A DNA stretch of 64,000 nt from an uncultured Granulosicoccus sp. (GCA_947495035.1 CANLXI010000002.1:124001-188000); one strand, 5' to 3'; shown: positions 40,313-49,786, counted from the stretch's first letter. Notes: a model not told the origin generated them from the sequence alone. Numbers and translations are program-made.

Positions 40313-42010
40313 CTAGTCCTTGGTCACTCGGTTCGCTTCCTCAAGGCTCATGACACCCTGGGCGACCTTCATCAACGCAGACTCTCGAAGATCGGGAATC
40401 CGTTCTTTTCTGGCTTGAGCTGCGATCTCGATGGCATTGCCTCCCGCCATGATGATCTTGCCGATATCCTCACTGATTTTCATGACCTGGTAGATGCCGA
40501 CACGGCCCTTGTATCCCTTGTTGCACTTCTTGCAGCCAACAGCCTTGTAGAGTTGCAATCCGTCCAGCTGCTCCTCCTTGAAGCCTTCTTCCAGCAGCAG
40601 ATCGCGAGGCAATTCATCTTCAGGCTGCTTGCAGGCCTCGCAAAGTCGCCTGCCCAGTCGCTGAGCAATGATCAGTGATACTGCGGTTGCAATATTGAAT
40701 GGAGGCACGCCCATGTTGATCAGTCGTGACAGCGTCTGCGGGGCATCGTTGGTATGCAGGGTGGACAGCACAAGGTGACCCGTCTGTGCCGCCTTGACCG
40801 CGATGCTGGCCGTTTCCAGATCACGAATCTCACCCACCATGATCACATCCGGATCCTGCCGCAGGAAGGACTTCAATGCTTCGGCAAACGTCAGACCCGC
40901 CTTGGCATTGACGTTGACCTGATTGATACCGGCCAGATTGATTTCGGCGGGATCCTCGGCGGTTGATATGTTGGTGCCCGGTTCGTTCAGTATGTTCAGC
41001 CCGGTATACAGTGACACGGTCTTGCCACTACCGGTCGGGCCCGTAACCAGTATCATTCCGTACGGATTGGCCAGTGCCTCCATGTACAGTTTCTTCTGTT
41101 CTGGCTCGTAACCCAGTGCATCGATTCCCAGCTGAGCGCTGCTCGGGTCAAGAATACGCAGAACCGTTTTCTCGCCGAACAGGGTAGGGCAGGTGTTGAC
41201 ACGAAAATCGATCGCCTTGGTCTTGGAGATCTTGAGCTTGATCCGTCCATCCTGAGGCACGCGCCTTTCGGAAATGTCCATGCGCGACATGACCTTTATG
41301 CGCGCAGTCAGTCGGCCGGCCATTGCCAAAGGAGGATGCACGACTTCTTCCAGAACACCGTCGACACGAAACCGAATACGAAAGATCTTCTCATAGGGTT
41401 CGATGTGAATATCCGATGCACCGCGTTTGATGGCATCGAGCAGGACCTTGTTGACGAAGCGCACCACAGGTGTCTCGTCAACGCCTGACACATCGGCCTC
41501 CAGATCGGCATCATCGGCAGTGTCGACCTCGAGATCGAAGCTGTCGTCCAGGCCTTCGTCGAGCGTCGAATTCTGATCCAGCACTCGGGAGCGCAGGTCC
41601 GCCAGTGCGGCTTCATCGACAATGATCGCCTCGACACTCAGTCCGGAGGCAAACTTGTATTTTTCCAGAGGTTCATTGTTGGTAGGGTCGGAAATCGCAA
41701 TGAAGAGACGTGAGCCTCGCTTCGCAATCGGCACCGCATTCTGGCTGGATATCAGCTCTTCCTTGATGTATTCGGTGGGGATGCTCTCAGGAGACAGTGC
41801 CTGCAGATCAAACAATGGAAGACCAAAATCGCCCGCGATGTAATGCGCGATGGCACGCGAATCCACTTCACCGTGTTCGATAAGTGTTGTCAGGAAAGCC
41901 TTCTTGCCTTCCTTGCTCTTCGCGAGAGCATCCAGAGCGGATTCCTCGCTCGCCAATCCCTGGCTGACAAGTTGCCTGGCGATGCCGTTCAACGTGTTGT
42001 TGGGTGTCAT
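40313..42010 (-). CDS. pilB: Type IV pilus extension ATPase PilB
   Basis: Hexameric ATPase that powers pilus extension. The 565-residue product has the N-terminal MshEN-type domain, Walker A GPTGSGKTVSLY, the Asp box and RQDPDVIMVGEIRDLETA, and a four-cysteine zinc site (CEACKQ and CKKCNKG). CAGGAAAG lies just upstream of its ATG. Confidence 0.97.
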   Translation of the reverse strand: MTPNNTLNGIARQLVSQGLASEESALDALAKSKEGKKAFLTTLIEHGEVDSRAIAHYIAGDFGLPLFDLQALSPESIPTEYIKEELISSQNAVPIAKRGSRLFIAISDPTNNEPLEKYKFASGLSVEAIIVDEAALADLRSRVLDQNSTLDEGLDDSFDLEVDTADDADLEADVSGVDETPVVRFVNKVLLDAIKRGASDIHIEPYEKIFRIRFRVDGVLEEVVHPPLAMAGRLTARIKVMSRMDISERRVPQDGRIKLKISKTKAIDFRVNTCPTLFGEKTVLRILDPSSAQLGIDALGYEPEQKKLYMEALANPYGMILVTGPTGSGKTVSLYTGLNILNEPGTNISTAEDPAEINLAGINQVNVNAKAGLTFAEALKSFLRQDPDVIMVGEIRDLETASIAVKAAQTGHLVLSTLHTNDAPQTLSRLINMGVPPFNIATAVSLIIAQRLGRRLCEACKQPEDELPRDLLLEEGFKEEQLDGLQLYKAVGCKKCNKGYKGRVGIYQVMKISEDIGKIIMAGGNAIEIAAQARKERIPDLRESALMKVAQGVMSLEEANRVTKD

Positions 42011-42289
42011 TAAGCTTTCCTGAGTATTGCTTCGTCGCCGCCCATGCAGGGAGGATGCTTAACAGTGAATCGGCAAATCTTGACGCTGCTTTAGCGTTTA
42101 AGCGATTCGGAGCAGGGACGGCAATCGCCAGTCTGAGAAAGGGTCACAGTGGAACTGGCGGCTTGCGCGTACAGATCGCGTTCGAGAGACGAGCGAGTTG
42201 CGTATTGACGCGTGACGCTGCCCTGTTAACCCCTCTGGTACTGTACTGCAAAGGTCGAATCCGAGGTCCTGCGAGTAGAGCGGCAATGG
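42011..42289. other. Gap between pilB and the second pilin
   Basis: About 280 bp. It should hold the pilB promoter on the minus strand, but I see no confident box. A short ACGCT/AGCGT inverted repeat lies near 42083-42098. Confidence 0.4.
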
Positions 42290-42718
42290 TCAGTTGTGTT
42301 TGCAGAGCTTCAGTACATCACAAGATCCCTCTGATCTCCAAGAGACAATTTCATCGGTCTTGGACGGAATGAGAACGTAGTCGACACCGTCAAGTTCATC
42401 AGTGGTCACTACCGAGATGACCCCATCCTTGGTGATGATGGACGAAATGTATTTGCCCAAGCCTGTCGTTACGTCGTCGGGTATTCCGGGGTAGCTGCCA
42501 TTGGCATTGTCACCGGAGCAGCCGGTGAGGAAATTGGTTTCCTGGGCACAGAGGTTTACAGCGCTTTTCCGATCGGCAGTGAAGCTTATTACTTCCGAGA
42601 ATTTCGCGCGTTTTGTGTAGTTTCCATACTGCGGTATGGCGATTCCAGCCAGCACGCCAATAATGGCAATGACAACCATTAACTCGATGAGCGTAAATCC
42701 GGTTTGGCCTGTTTTCAT
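42290..42718 (-). CDS. Type IV pilin (second copy)
   Basis: 142-residue prepilin with leader MKTGQTG followed by [20 protein letters not shown]; PilD would cleave after the Gly, leaving the conserved Phe1 and Glu5. Two Cys pairs follow, one mid-protein ([11 protein letters not shown]) and one at the C terminus (CDVLKLC), the latter typical of the pilin D-loop. I take ATG 42718; a TTG 12 bp upstream is in frame but gives an unusual leader. It resembles the neighbouring pilin and is separated from it by a hairpin, so it is probably expressed at a lower level. It could be a major-pilin paralogue or a minor pilin. Confidence 0.9.
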   Translation of the reverse strand: MKTGQTGFTLIELMVVIAIIGVLAGIAIPQYGNYTKRAKFSEVISFTADRKSAVNLCAQETNFLTGCSGDNANGSYPGIPDDVTTGLGKYISSIITKDGVISVVTTDELDGVDYVLIPSKTDEIVSWRSEGSCDVLKLCKHN

Positions 42719-42731
42719 GGCTTGCGACAAA

Positions 42732-42776
42732 ATGGTCTGAAATCAGAAACAGCCCGGTCGAACTGCCCCGGGCTGT
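42732..42776 (-). terminator. Hairpin terminator between the two pilin genes
   Basis: A 9-bp stem, ACAGCCCGG (42749-42757) with CCGGGCTGT (42768-42776), closes a 10-nt loop. Read on the minus strand, after pilA, it is followed by a T-rich stretch (TTTCTGATTT). It should stop most transcripts from the strong pilA promoter. Confidence 0.7.
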
Positions 42777-42812
42777 GCATCGGCTCCTCCTGATGAGGGT
42801 CCGTAGACTAGA

Positions 42813-43253
42813 TTATGGTTTGCAGAGGTTTGCATCCACACATGAGCCACTGACCAGCCAACCCATAGGTTCTCCGCCAGCAGGTTTTGTAGCCATGTCA
42901 TCAGTGCCAACTGGCGTCAGTATGTAGGTAGTGCCGTCAACTTCTGCTGTTCCAGTAGCTGTAATGGTTCCATCTACTGTTGCCAGAGTCGCGATAACAC
43001 CCTGTGCTGCTGCGATATCAGCAGGTACACCTGTACCAGCAACGCCGCCATCGCACAGGTCGATGTCATTCTGTTCCTGATAGCACAACGTAACTGCAGT
43101 CTTGGCAGAGGCAGTAGCCGTGATCACTTCAGAAAACTTCGCGCGCTTCGTGTACTGACCGTACTGAGGCACAGCGACCGCAGCCAGAATGCCGATGATC
43201 GCGATAACGATCATGAGTTCGATCAGTGTAAAACCTTTTTGTGTCTTAACCAT
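42813..43253 (-). CDS. pilA: Type IV major pilin PilA
   Basis: 146-residue prepilin with leader MVKTQKG and mature start [20 protein letters not shown]. It has Cys residues mid-protein ([11 protein letters not shown]) and a C-terminal pair CVDANLC forming the D-loop. The leader is preceded by a near-perfect sigma-54 promoter, and pilR-pilS lie directly upstream, so this copy is likely the main PilR-controlled pilin. Confidence 0.93.
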   Translation of the reverse strand: MVKTQKGFTLIELMIVIAIIGILAAVAVPQYGQYTKRAKFSEVITATASAKTAVTLCYQEQNDIDLCDGGVAGTGVPADIAAAQGVIATLATVDGTITATGTAEVDGTTYILTPVGTDDMATKPAGGEPMGWLVSGSCVDANLCKP

Positions 43254-43345
43254 TTTAGGGTCTATCTCCAGAGATTTGATATTGATAGGCTGGTGTCAAG
43301 CCGAACCTACGAACGATGTATCGTCCTTGAGGACAAATGGTTAAG

Positions 43346-43361
43346 TGCAGGGGCTGTGCCA
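43346..43361 (-). promoter_or_regulatory. Sigma-54 promoter of pilA
   Basis: On the minus strand the sequence reads TGGCAC-AGCCC-CTGCA, one base from the sigma-54 consensus TGGCAC-N5-TTGCW. The predicted start, near 43336, leaves a leader of about 83 nt before pilA. PilR, encoded next door, is the likely activator. Several TGTC motifs lie further upstream and could be PilR sites. Confidence 0.85.
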
Positions 43362-43584
43362 TTTGCCATGAATGTGGCAGCTCGATAATAAATATCGAAG
43401 AAACAGTCACTTGCAAGTAACATGAACTGTGTCAGGGTTGAACTGTTTGGCACAATGGAGTGACATTCCTGTCAACAGATGACAGTAACCGTGTTACATC
43501 CATGACAAAGCCGGGACAGGGCGGCCGCTCGAACAGTCGCTGGCAAGCTGTCGTAAACGAATACCTTGTGCTGCTGCTCGTTTT

Positions 43585-45114
43585 TCAGGTACCGGTGCCG
43601 GTGTCGTCGGTGTCGATACCGTACTGCTGTATTCGGTAGCGTAGCTGGCGGTAGGTCATTCCCAACTCTCGTGCTGCCGCCTTGCGGTTCCAGCGAGTGC
43701 TTTCCAGCATCTCCAGTATTGCCTTTCGCTCGTCATGTTCGCCGCGGCCACCGCTGACATGTGCCGCGTTCAACGCCGACCCGGTCTTTCCGTGCCGGTG
43801 ACCGGCCACCTGAATGCCAAGGTCCGGGGCATCGATGACACCATCATCGCTCAAGGCCACCGAGCGTTCGAGGATATTCTCCAGCTCCCGGACATTGCCC
43901 GGAAATGCATAGGCTGCGAGCAGGTTTTCGGCATCAGGCGTGAGACGAGCCGGTGACCCTGGAATGCTGGATTTCGCTATCGAGTGGAGAATGTGGTGTG
44001 CAATGGATACGACATCATCCGGTCGTTTTCTCAAGCTGGGTGATTCGATGCAGATGACGTTCAGTCTGTAATACAAGTCGTGTCGAAAATTTCCCTGTTC
44101 CACTTCCAGGGCCAGGTCCTTGTGGCTGGCACTGAGAATGCGTGCATCCACGTTGATTTCCTCGGAGCTTCCCACGGGGCGAACGCTGCGTTCCTGTATG
44201 GCGCGCAGCAGTTTCACCTGCATGTGCAATGGCAGCTCGGCGACTTCATCGAGAAACAGGGTGCCTCCTTCGGCGCGCTTGAACAGACCATCGTGGTCCG
44301 AGTGGGCGCCGGTGAAGCTCCCCTTGCGATGCCCGAATAATTCGCTTTCCATCAGTTCGGAAGGAATGGCGCCGCAGTTGATGGCGATGAACGGGGAGTC
44401 TGCTCGAGGTCCGTTTTCATGGACCAGACGGGCAATCAGTTCCTTTCCGGTTCCCGATTCTCCGGTTATCCAGACAGGAGCATTGGTCTTGGCAACTTTT
44501 CCGATCAGTCGGCGCAGGGCCTGCATGGGTTCGGACTGACCGATGAGGCGTTCGCGACCGATCTGCTGACTGGTCTCTGCATTTTCTGCAGGTCTAGCGG
44601 CAGGCAGCTCGGGCTTGTCCGAGGTTGCCGCCGGGCTTCCTGTTTCCTGCTCACTGTCTGCTGACTGATTGGGCTGAGTGATTTCCTGCTTGTGGTCGGT
44701 CGTTTGCCGTGGAAGAGCGGATACTGAAGCACTGGCATTTGCGGTAGTCTCGGCAACCTTCAGGGCCTGTGTCACCAGACTTCTCAATAATCGGATGTCC
44801 ACCGGTTTCGACACAAAATCAAAGGCACCGTTCTTCATGGCCTCGACGGCGGCTGTCATGTTGCCATGCGCCGTGATGACAGCCACCGGCAAGTCGGGCT
44901 GAATCTCGTGGATCCGAGTCACGAATTCGACGCCATTGCCATCGGGCAGCTTCATGTCGGTCAAACAGACATCGAAGCGGTAGGAATGCAGCAGATTCTC
45001 GGCCTCTTCCAGATTGCCTGCGGTATGCGTGTCCAGACCGATGCGGTCGAGAGACAGGGCAATCAGTTCCCGTATATCGGCCTCATCATCGATGATCAAT
45101 GCGGTGTGGGTCAT
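43585..45114 (-). CDS. pilR: Sigma-54 response regulator PilR
   Basis: 509-residue NtrC-type activator: receiver domain with phospho-acceptor Asp near residue 53 (CLTDMKLPDG), a Ser/Gln/Glu-rich linker, an AAA+ domain with GESGTGKELIARL, the sigma-54 contact loop GSFTGA (Ser variant of GAFTGA), and a Fis-type C-terminal helix-turn-helix (KAAARELGMTYRQLRYRI). Start ATG 45114 begins with the receiver MTHTALIIDDEADI; the open frame extends upstream into pilS without homology. It lies 2 bp after pilS. Confidence 0.96.
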   Translation of the reverse strand: MTHTALIIDDEADIRELIALSLDRIGLDTHTAGNLEEAENLLHSYRFDVCLTDMKLPDGNGVEFVTRIHEIQPDLPVAVITAHGNMTAAVEAMKNGAFDFVSKPVDIRLLRSLVTQALKVAETTANASASVSALPRQTTDHKQEITQPNQSADSEQETGSPAATSDKPELPAARPAENAETSQQIGRERLIGQSEPMQALRRLIGKVAKTNAPVWITGESGTGKELIARLVHENGPRADSPFIAINCGAIPSELMESELFGHRKGSFTGAHSDHDGLFKRAEGGTLFLDEVAELPLHMQVKLLRAIQERSVRPVGSSEEINVDARILSASHKDLALEVEQGNFRHDLYYRLNVICIESPSLRKRPDDVVSIAHHILHSIAKSSIPGSPARLTPDAENLLAAYAFPGNVRELENILERSVALSDDGVIDAPDLGIQVAGHRHGKTGSALNAAHVSGGRGEHDERKAILEMLESTRWNRKAAARELGMTYRQLRYRIQQYGIDTDDTGTGT

Positions 45115-45116
45115 GA

Positions 45117-46730
45117 TCAGGCTGCCATGTCCTGTGCTGCGGAAAGTGTGATTCGAAAGTGTGCGCCAGTGTCTCCCGGAACGCATTCGATACTGGCCTT
45201 GTTGATCTCGCAAAGCTCGCGGATGATGAATAAGCCCAGTCCGGTTCCGGCATGGTGGGTGGAATAGAAGGGCTCGAACAGGTTTTCCTTGTCCATGTCG
45301 GAGATGCCGCAGCCGTTGTCCATCACATCGATCAGAGTCGTGCCTCGATCGGACTGCCAGCAGCTGATCCTGATGGTGATGCTCCGGGAGTCATTGTGCA
45401 GTTGGGCGTTGGTGCACAGATTCCACAGCACCTGATCCAGGTGTCCGGGGTCCACCAGAGCACGGCACGGCTCGGTCACCACCGTCAGCTGCTCGCTGCT
45501 CAGTTCGTTCTCGGCAATGAAGCGCTGCGCGAAATCCTGAACCTGCTCGTCCACACTCACTTCACTGCTGCGGACCTGTTGCCGGTTTGACAACTGCAGC
45601 ACGTCTTCGATGATGCGGTTGATGCGCAGTGTATGCCGTTTGGCGATCTGCAACAGGTCCGCATCATTGGCCGCCAGTTGCGGTGATTCTTCGATCAGCT
45701 GAACGGCATGCGAGATGGCACCCAGTGGATTGCGGATCTCGTGGGCAATGCTGGCGGACATGCGTCCCAGAGAGGCCAGTTTCAGTTGCTGAAACTGTTG
45801 CAGGATGTGCGTGTGGTCGTCCAGCTTGATCAGGACTCCTCCACGTGAGAGTGGTATGAACTTGGGCAATAGCGATTGGCCGGTACTGGCAATGTCGAAT
45901 GGGCGGGTTTCACGGGTGGGTGAGCGTTCAGAGGCCTGCAGGCTTTCCATCAGCTCGACACACAACTGTCGAAGATGCACGGGCATGGGTGTGAACTCTG
46001 CGGCAAGCAGGCTGCGCGCCGTGTCGTTGATCAGTTGCACCTGACCGGATGGGTCTATGACCACGACTCCGGAATCCAGTTCTCGAATGATTTCCTCATT
46101 GAGTTGAGAGATCTCTTCGACATCCAGAACGACTCTCGAATGCGAGGACCTGACCAACTGGCGATTCATGGCCTTTCTGACAGGTACCGTCATGACCCAG
46201 GCGATGGCGAACAGCAGGGAGCCCAGCACTGCGGTGGCCTCGAAATTGGCGGCCTGTTTCCCGATCAGCACATTGGACAGCAATTCCTCGACGATGACCA
46301 CGATGCTGCCAATGGCGGCAAACAGCAGAGCGTGACGTGCGGTGGATACCTGGCTGAACAGGGCCAGATTGATCAACAGCAAGGGGCCCAGGCCACTCTG
46401 TATGCCGCCGCTGGCGTACATCAGTACACAAACCAGCAGGATATCCATGTAGTTCTGCAGGTAGAACTGGGTTTCGACTGCCGGTCGTCGGAGGCGAATC
46501 AACAGGGCAAAGCTCAGCGTCGTGACCAGATAGCCCAGATGCGCTACCTCGAACAGCGGACCGTTGCGAGTACCAAGGGTGAGTTGATCCTCTGACAGGT
46601 AATACACACTGCCGGATGCCAGCAGCAGCAGAAAGCGATACTGGTTGAAGAGGTTGAGTACTTGCCAGTCGGGCACGTGTACCGTTGACTTGGCGGAGGA
46701 ATAGCCTTCCGCCGTTGTACGGGCACTCAC
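45117..46730 (-). CDS. pilS: Sensor histidine kinase PilS
   Basis: 537-residue membrane kinase: about six N-terminal membrane segments, a PAS-like domain (LDSGVVVIDPSGQVQLIND), the HisKA box SIAHEIRNPLG with the phospho-accepting His, and a C-terminal HATPase with N box (LWNLCTNAQLH) and G boxes (DNGCGI, GTGLGLFI). It forms the PilS/PilR pair controlling pilA. Confidence 0.95.
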   Translation of the reverse strand: MSARTTAEGYSSAKSTVHVPDWQVLNLFNQYRFLLLLASGSVYYLSEDQLTLGTRNGPLFEVAHLGYLVTTLSFALLIRLRRPAVETQFYLQNYMDILLVCVLMYASGGIQSGLGPLLLINLALFSQVSTARHALLFAAIGSIVVIVEELLSNVLIGKQAANFEATAVLGSLLFAIAWVMTVPVRKAMNRQLVRSSHSRVVLDVEEISQLNEEIIRELDSGVVVIDPSGQVQLINDTARSLLAAEFTPMPVHLRQLCVELMESLQASERSPTRETRPFDIASTGQSLLPKFIPLSRGGVLIKLDDHTHILQQFQQLKLASLGRMSASIAHEIRNPLGAISHAVQLIEESPQLAANDADLLQIAKRHTLRINRIIEDVLQLSNRQQVRSSEVSVDEQVQDFAQRFIAENELSSEQLTVVTEPCRALVDPGHLDQVLWNLCTNAQLHNDSRSITIRISCWQSDRGTTLIDVMDNGCGISDMDKENLFEPFYSTHHAGTGLGLFIIRELCEINKASIECVPGDTGAHFRITLSAAQDMAA

Positions 46731-46928
46731 GATGAGGGGATATGTTCAATCATTCTGGAAGCGTCAAACGCAAGTTCCAGACCACTCGGTTTTGCCAGCC
46801 ACGGCCTCGTGAGTGTGTTTGCGGGCCTGTTCGTCAGAAACGCCGGTTTGGCGACGGGGTATTACGGTAAGTCAGCGAATATCGGAAGGTGCCATTGCCA
46901 GCGGAGTTGCTTGCCCAGCACCAGTGGA

Positions 46929-47705
46929 TCAACCCTTATCCAGAGCAGGATGTTCAGGTGCGGTGGCAGCCAGCACCCTGAGCGTATCCTGCTGCAGATC
47001 GGTCTGACCCATGGCCTCGTAAGCGGCGGCCATCAGTGCCAGTGAATTGGGTATGTGGCGGGAACCGTCATAGTGCTCCAGCAGATAGCTGATGCGGTTG
47101 ACGACGGCGACCATGGCACCGCGCTGGTAATAGAACTGCGCGGTGTTCAGTTCGTGTCGGGCCATTTCGTCTTTCAGATAGGCCATGCGGGCCAGGGAAT
47201 CCTCGGCATAGCGGCTTTCGGGGAAGCGCCTGACCAGGGTATCGAAATCGGCAAAGGCCGCGCGCAACCATTGCTGATTGACCTTCGACATGTCTCTGGG
47301 AAAGATGCGTTCCATGGTGGAGCCGCCTCTGGAGAAGTGGCTGACACCTTTGATGTAATAGGCGTAATCGATGTTCTCGTTACGCGGGTAGAGCTTGATG
47401 AAGCGATCGGCGGCATTGATCGCATTGTCGAATTCATCCTGTTTCAGGTAGGCGTAGGCGATGTCCAGCTGAGCCTGTTGTGTGTAGCTGCCGAAGGGGT
47501 AGCGGGCGCCTAGAACCTCGAAGGTGCCGATGGCTGTCAGAAAATCGCCCTGATTCAGTGAGCGCTTGGCCATTCGATAAAGCTCTTCGGCACTGCCTGC
47601 CTGGGCGAGCGGGGCTGATTGGCTGGCACAGCCGCTCAGAATCGAGCCCGAAAGGCACAATCCGAGTACGGCGAGAGCGGCGAAGCGTGAGAACTTGAGT
47701 ATCAT
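46929..47705 (-). CDS. bamD: Outer membrane assembly lipoprotein BamD
   Basis: Essential lipoprotein of the BAM complex inserting beta-barrels into the outer membrane. The 258-residue product has lipobox LSGC (Cys 26) and TPR repeats (AEELYRMAKRSLNQGDFLTA, YPFGSYTQQAQLDIAYAYLK, SRYAEDSLARMAYLKD). No ribosome site is visible before the ATG. A TATACT element lies only 7 bp upstream, which could yield a leaderless mRNA. It diverges from rluD. Confidence 0.95.
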   Translation of the reverse strand: MILKFSRFAALAVLGLCLSGSILSGCASQSAPLAQAGSAEELYRMAKRSLNQGDFLTAIGTFEVLGARYPFGSYTQQAQLDIAYAYLKQDEFDNAINAADRFIKLYPRNENIDYAYYIKGVSHFSRGGSTMERIFPRDMSKVNQQWLRAAFADFDTLVRRFPESRYAEDSLARMAYLKDEMARHELNTAQFYYQRGAMVAVVNRISYLLEHYDGSRHIPNSLALMAAAYEAMGQTDLQQDTLRVLAATAPEHPALDKG

Positions 47706-47711
47706 CGGTAA

Positions 47712-47717
47712 AGTATA
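47712..47717 (-). promoter_or_regulatory. Possible -10 box of bamD
   Basis: TATACT on the minus strand, ending 7 bp before the bamD ATG. The -35 region at normal spacing (AATCCG) is poor. If used, transcription would begin at or next to the start codon. Confidence 0.35.
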
Positions 47718-47828
47718 GCGTAGCTGCGACCGGGCGGATTTGCAGTTTGTGTACCTTCACGCTGCCAAGGTTCCCCGGTCGACAGCGAATGACAGCGCCT
47801 GTGTGCGCTCTGCTCCAGGAGAATTCAC

Positions 47829-48881
47829 ATTACCGGTCAGACTGACAAACCTTCCCCATCCTCCAGCACCGAGGAATCCGACACGATCCGGGTCAGTTCG
47901 GAGTGGGCCGGCAAGCGGCTGGATGCCGTGGCTGCCATGGTATTCGACACCTATTCACGCAGCCGGCTGCAGAGCTGGATTGCCGATGGTTACCTGACGG
48001 TGGATGGCGAGCAACGGCGAACGCGTGACAAGGTACTCGGTGGCGAGCTGCTGAGTCTGCAATTGCCGCCTGATCTGCTGGCGGACATGCTCTCCGAGGC
48101 GGATGGCGACGGCATGTCCAGCTTCGTGCCCGAACCGATGGATCTGGATATCGTTCACGAGGATGAACACATACTGGTCATCAACAAGCCTGCCGGGCTG
48201 GTCATGCATCCGGCCCCCGGCAATCGCCGTGGTACCTTGCTCAATGGGCTGCTGCACTACAGCGCCGCTCAGGCCGGCGTGCCGCGTGCGGGCATCGTGC
48301 ATCGACTCGACAAGGAAACCTCCGGTCTGTGTGTCGTGGCGCGCACCCTGGAGGCCCATACGCATCTGGTGAGGCAGCTGCAGGCCCGCGAGATGGGGCG
48401 CACCTACACCGCAGTAGTGGTGGGTGCGGTACCCATCAACGGGACAATCGATGCGCCAATCGGTCGTCACCCGCGAGATCGCAAGCGCATGGCGGTGACC
48501 GACGGCGGCAAACCCGCGGTTACCCATTTCGAATGTGTGGAGCGCTATCTGGGCTGTGCCCGCGTCATGGTCAAGCTCGAAACCGGACGTACTCATCAGA
48601 TAAGGGTTCACATGACCCATATCGGCCATGCGCTGATCGGCGACCCGGCCTACGGCAGGCGTCTGGCCGTCCTGCCGCGACAGGTGGCCGAAGTGCCGGC
48701 CGTGGCAGGCTTCAAGCGCCAGGCCCTGCATGCTACCCGTCTGACGCTGATCAATCCGGGTAACGAGGAAGAAATGAGCTTTGATGCCCCGATGCCGCAG
48801 GACATGCTGCATTTATGTGCCGAATTGCGCGATATCGCCGATGCAGCGCTACGCGCAGAGAGTGACAGAAACAATGGTTGA
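47829..48881 (+). CDS. rluD: 23S rRNA pseudouridine synthase RluD, probable AUU start
   Basis: Makes pseudouridines in helix 69 of 23S rRNA. The protein has an N-terminal S4 domain (GKRLDAVAAMVFDTYSRSRL) and a catalytic domain with HRLDKETSG holding the catalytic Asp. The S4 domain begins upstream of the first usual start codons (GTG 47928, ATG 47937), which would cut off its first helix. Back to the in-frame stop at 47790 there is no ATG, GTG or TTG; ATT 47829 has AGGAGA 6 bp upstream. I therefore take AUU as the start (350 residues). ATC 47886 is a weaker option. It overlaps or abuts pgeF. Confidence 0.88.
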   Translation: MTGQTDKPSPSSSTEESDTIRVSSEWAGKRLDAVAAMVFDTYSRSRLQSWIADGYLTVDGEQRRTRDKVLGGELLSLQLPPDLLADMLSEADGDGMSSFVPEPMDLDIVHEDEHILVINKPAGLVMHPAPGNRRGTLLNGLLHYSAAQAGVPRAGIVHRLDKETSGLCVVARTLEAHTHLVRQLQAREMGRTYTAVVVGAVPINGTIDAPIGRHPRDRKRMAVTDGGKPAVTHFECVERYLGCARVMVKLETGRTHQIRVHMTHIGHALIGDPAYGRRLAVLPRQVAEVPAVAGFKRQALHATRLTLINPGNEEEMSFDAPMPQDMLHLCAELRDIADAALRAESDRNNG

Positions 48882-48921
48882 TTCCGGGTTCGAAGGCAGG
48901 ACGGAGGAAGGTGAGGCTGAT

Positions 48922-49755
48922 ATGAGGCACGATCTGGCCTCCGGTCGCGGCTTTGGCGTGATAACCGGGCTGACTCCGCAGTGGCAGGTGTCTTCCCGGG
49001 TTACGGCGTTCGCGACGACCCGGCTGGGCGGTGTCAGCCAGGCACCGTATGATTCGCTGAATCTGGGCCTGCATGTCGGAGACGAACTGCCGGCCGTAGA
49101 GGAGAATCGTCGGCGTGTGGTGGAATCCTTTGCGCTTCCCGGAGAACCGTGCTGGCTGCATCAGACGCACAGCGAGAAGGTTCTGGCCATCGGTTCCGAG
49201 AAGGAGCCTGTTTCCACCAGTGCGCCATCGACGGAACAGGCATTCTGTGCAGACGGCTCCTGGACCGATCAGCCGAACGTGGTGCTGGCGGTGCTGACCG
49301 CCGACTGCCTGCCGGTCGTGATCAGCGATGCACAGGGAAGTCAGCTGGCCGTGGTGCATGCCGGCTGGCGCGGCCTGGCGGCGGGTATTCTGGAAAATGC
49401 CCTGGCAAGGTTCAGCCCCGCTGTCGAACTGCATGCCTGGCTCGGACCGGCCATCGGTCCCGATGCCTTCGAGATCGGGGAGGAGGTGCGTCAGGCCTTC
49501 ATTGATCGCAAGGCGGCCCACGGTGAGTCATTCCTGCCAGGTCGGACAGACCCTGCCGCAGCCTCGGGTGTCAGATTCTGGGCGGATATCTACGCGCTGG
49601 CACGCACCGAGTTGCAGGCCTGTCGCTCCGTGGTGGTGACCGGCGGCGACTATTGCACCGTCAGTCAGCCGCAGTGGTTTCATTCGCATCGACGCGATGG
49701 ACTGCGCAGTGGACGACTGGCCACGATGGCCTGGATGGACGCATCGCGGAGCTGA
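48922..49755 (+). CDS. pgeF: Peptidoglycan editing factor PgeF (laccase-domain, YfiH)
   Basis: Cytoplasmic multicopper-oxidase-fold protein known to remove wrong amino acids from peptidoglycan precursors. The product (277 residues) has FATTRLGGVSQAPYDSLNLG, LTADCLPVVISD, VVHAGWRGLAAGIL and the LGPAIGPDAFEIG region; the His and Cys ligands of the family are present. ATG 48922 has GAGG 5 bp upstream. ATG 48874, overlapping the rluD stop, is an alternative that adds 16 residues. Confidence 0.92.
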   Translation: MRHDLASGRGFGVITGLTPQWQVSSRVTAFATTRLGGVSQAPYDSLNLGLHVGDELPAVEENRRRVVESFALPGEPCWLHQTHSEKVLAIGSEKEPVSTSAPSTEQAFCADGSWTDQPNVVLAVLTADCLPVVISDAQGSQLAVVHAGWRGLAAGILENALARFSPAVELHAWLGPAIGPDAFEIGEEVRQAFIDRKAAHGESFLPGRTDPAAASGVRFWADIYALARTELQACRSVVVTGGDYCTVSQPQWFHSHRRDGLRSGRLATMAWMDASRS

Positions 49756-49761
49756 GACTGT

Positions 49762-49786
49762 TTGATCTTTCTCATGATAACCCTAC
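49762..49786 (+). promoter_or_regulatory. Possible heat-shock (sigma-32) promoter of clpB
   Basis: TTGATC, 13 bp, CCCTAC is a loose match to the sigma-32 pattern TTGAAA-N13-CCCCAT. The position, just before clpB, makes it worth noting, but four or five positions deviate. Confidence 0.25.

Noticed and set aside
42230..42290. tRNA-like stretch (GGTCGAATCC)
   Set aside because: It recalls a T-arm, but no acceptor stem, anticodon arm or D-arm can be formed around it.
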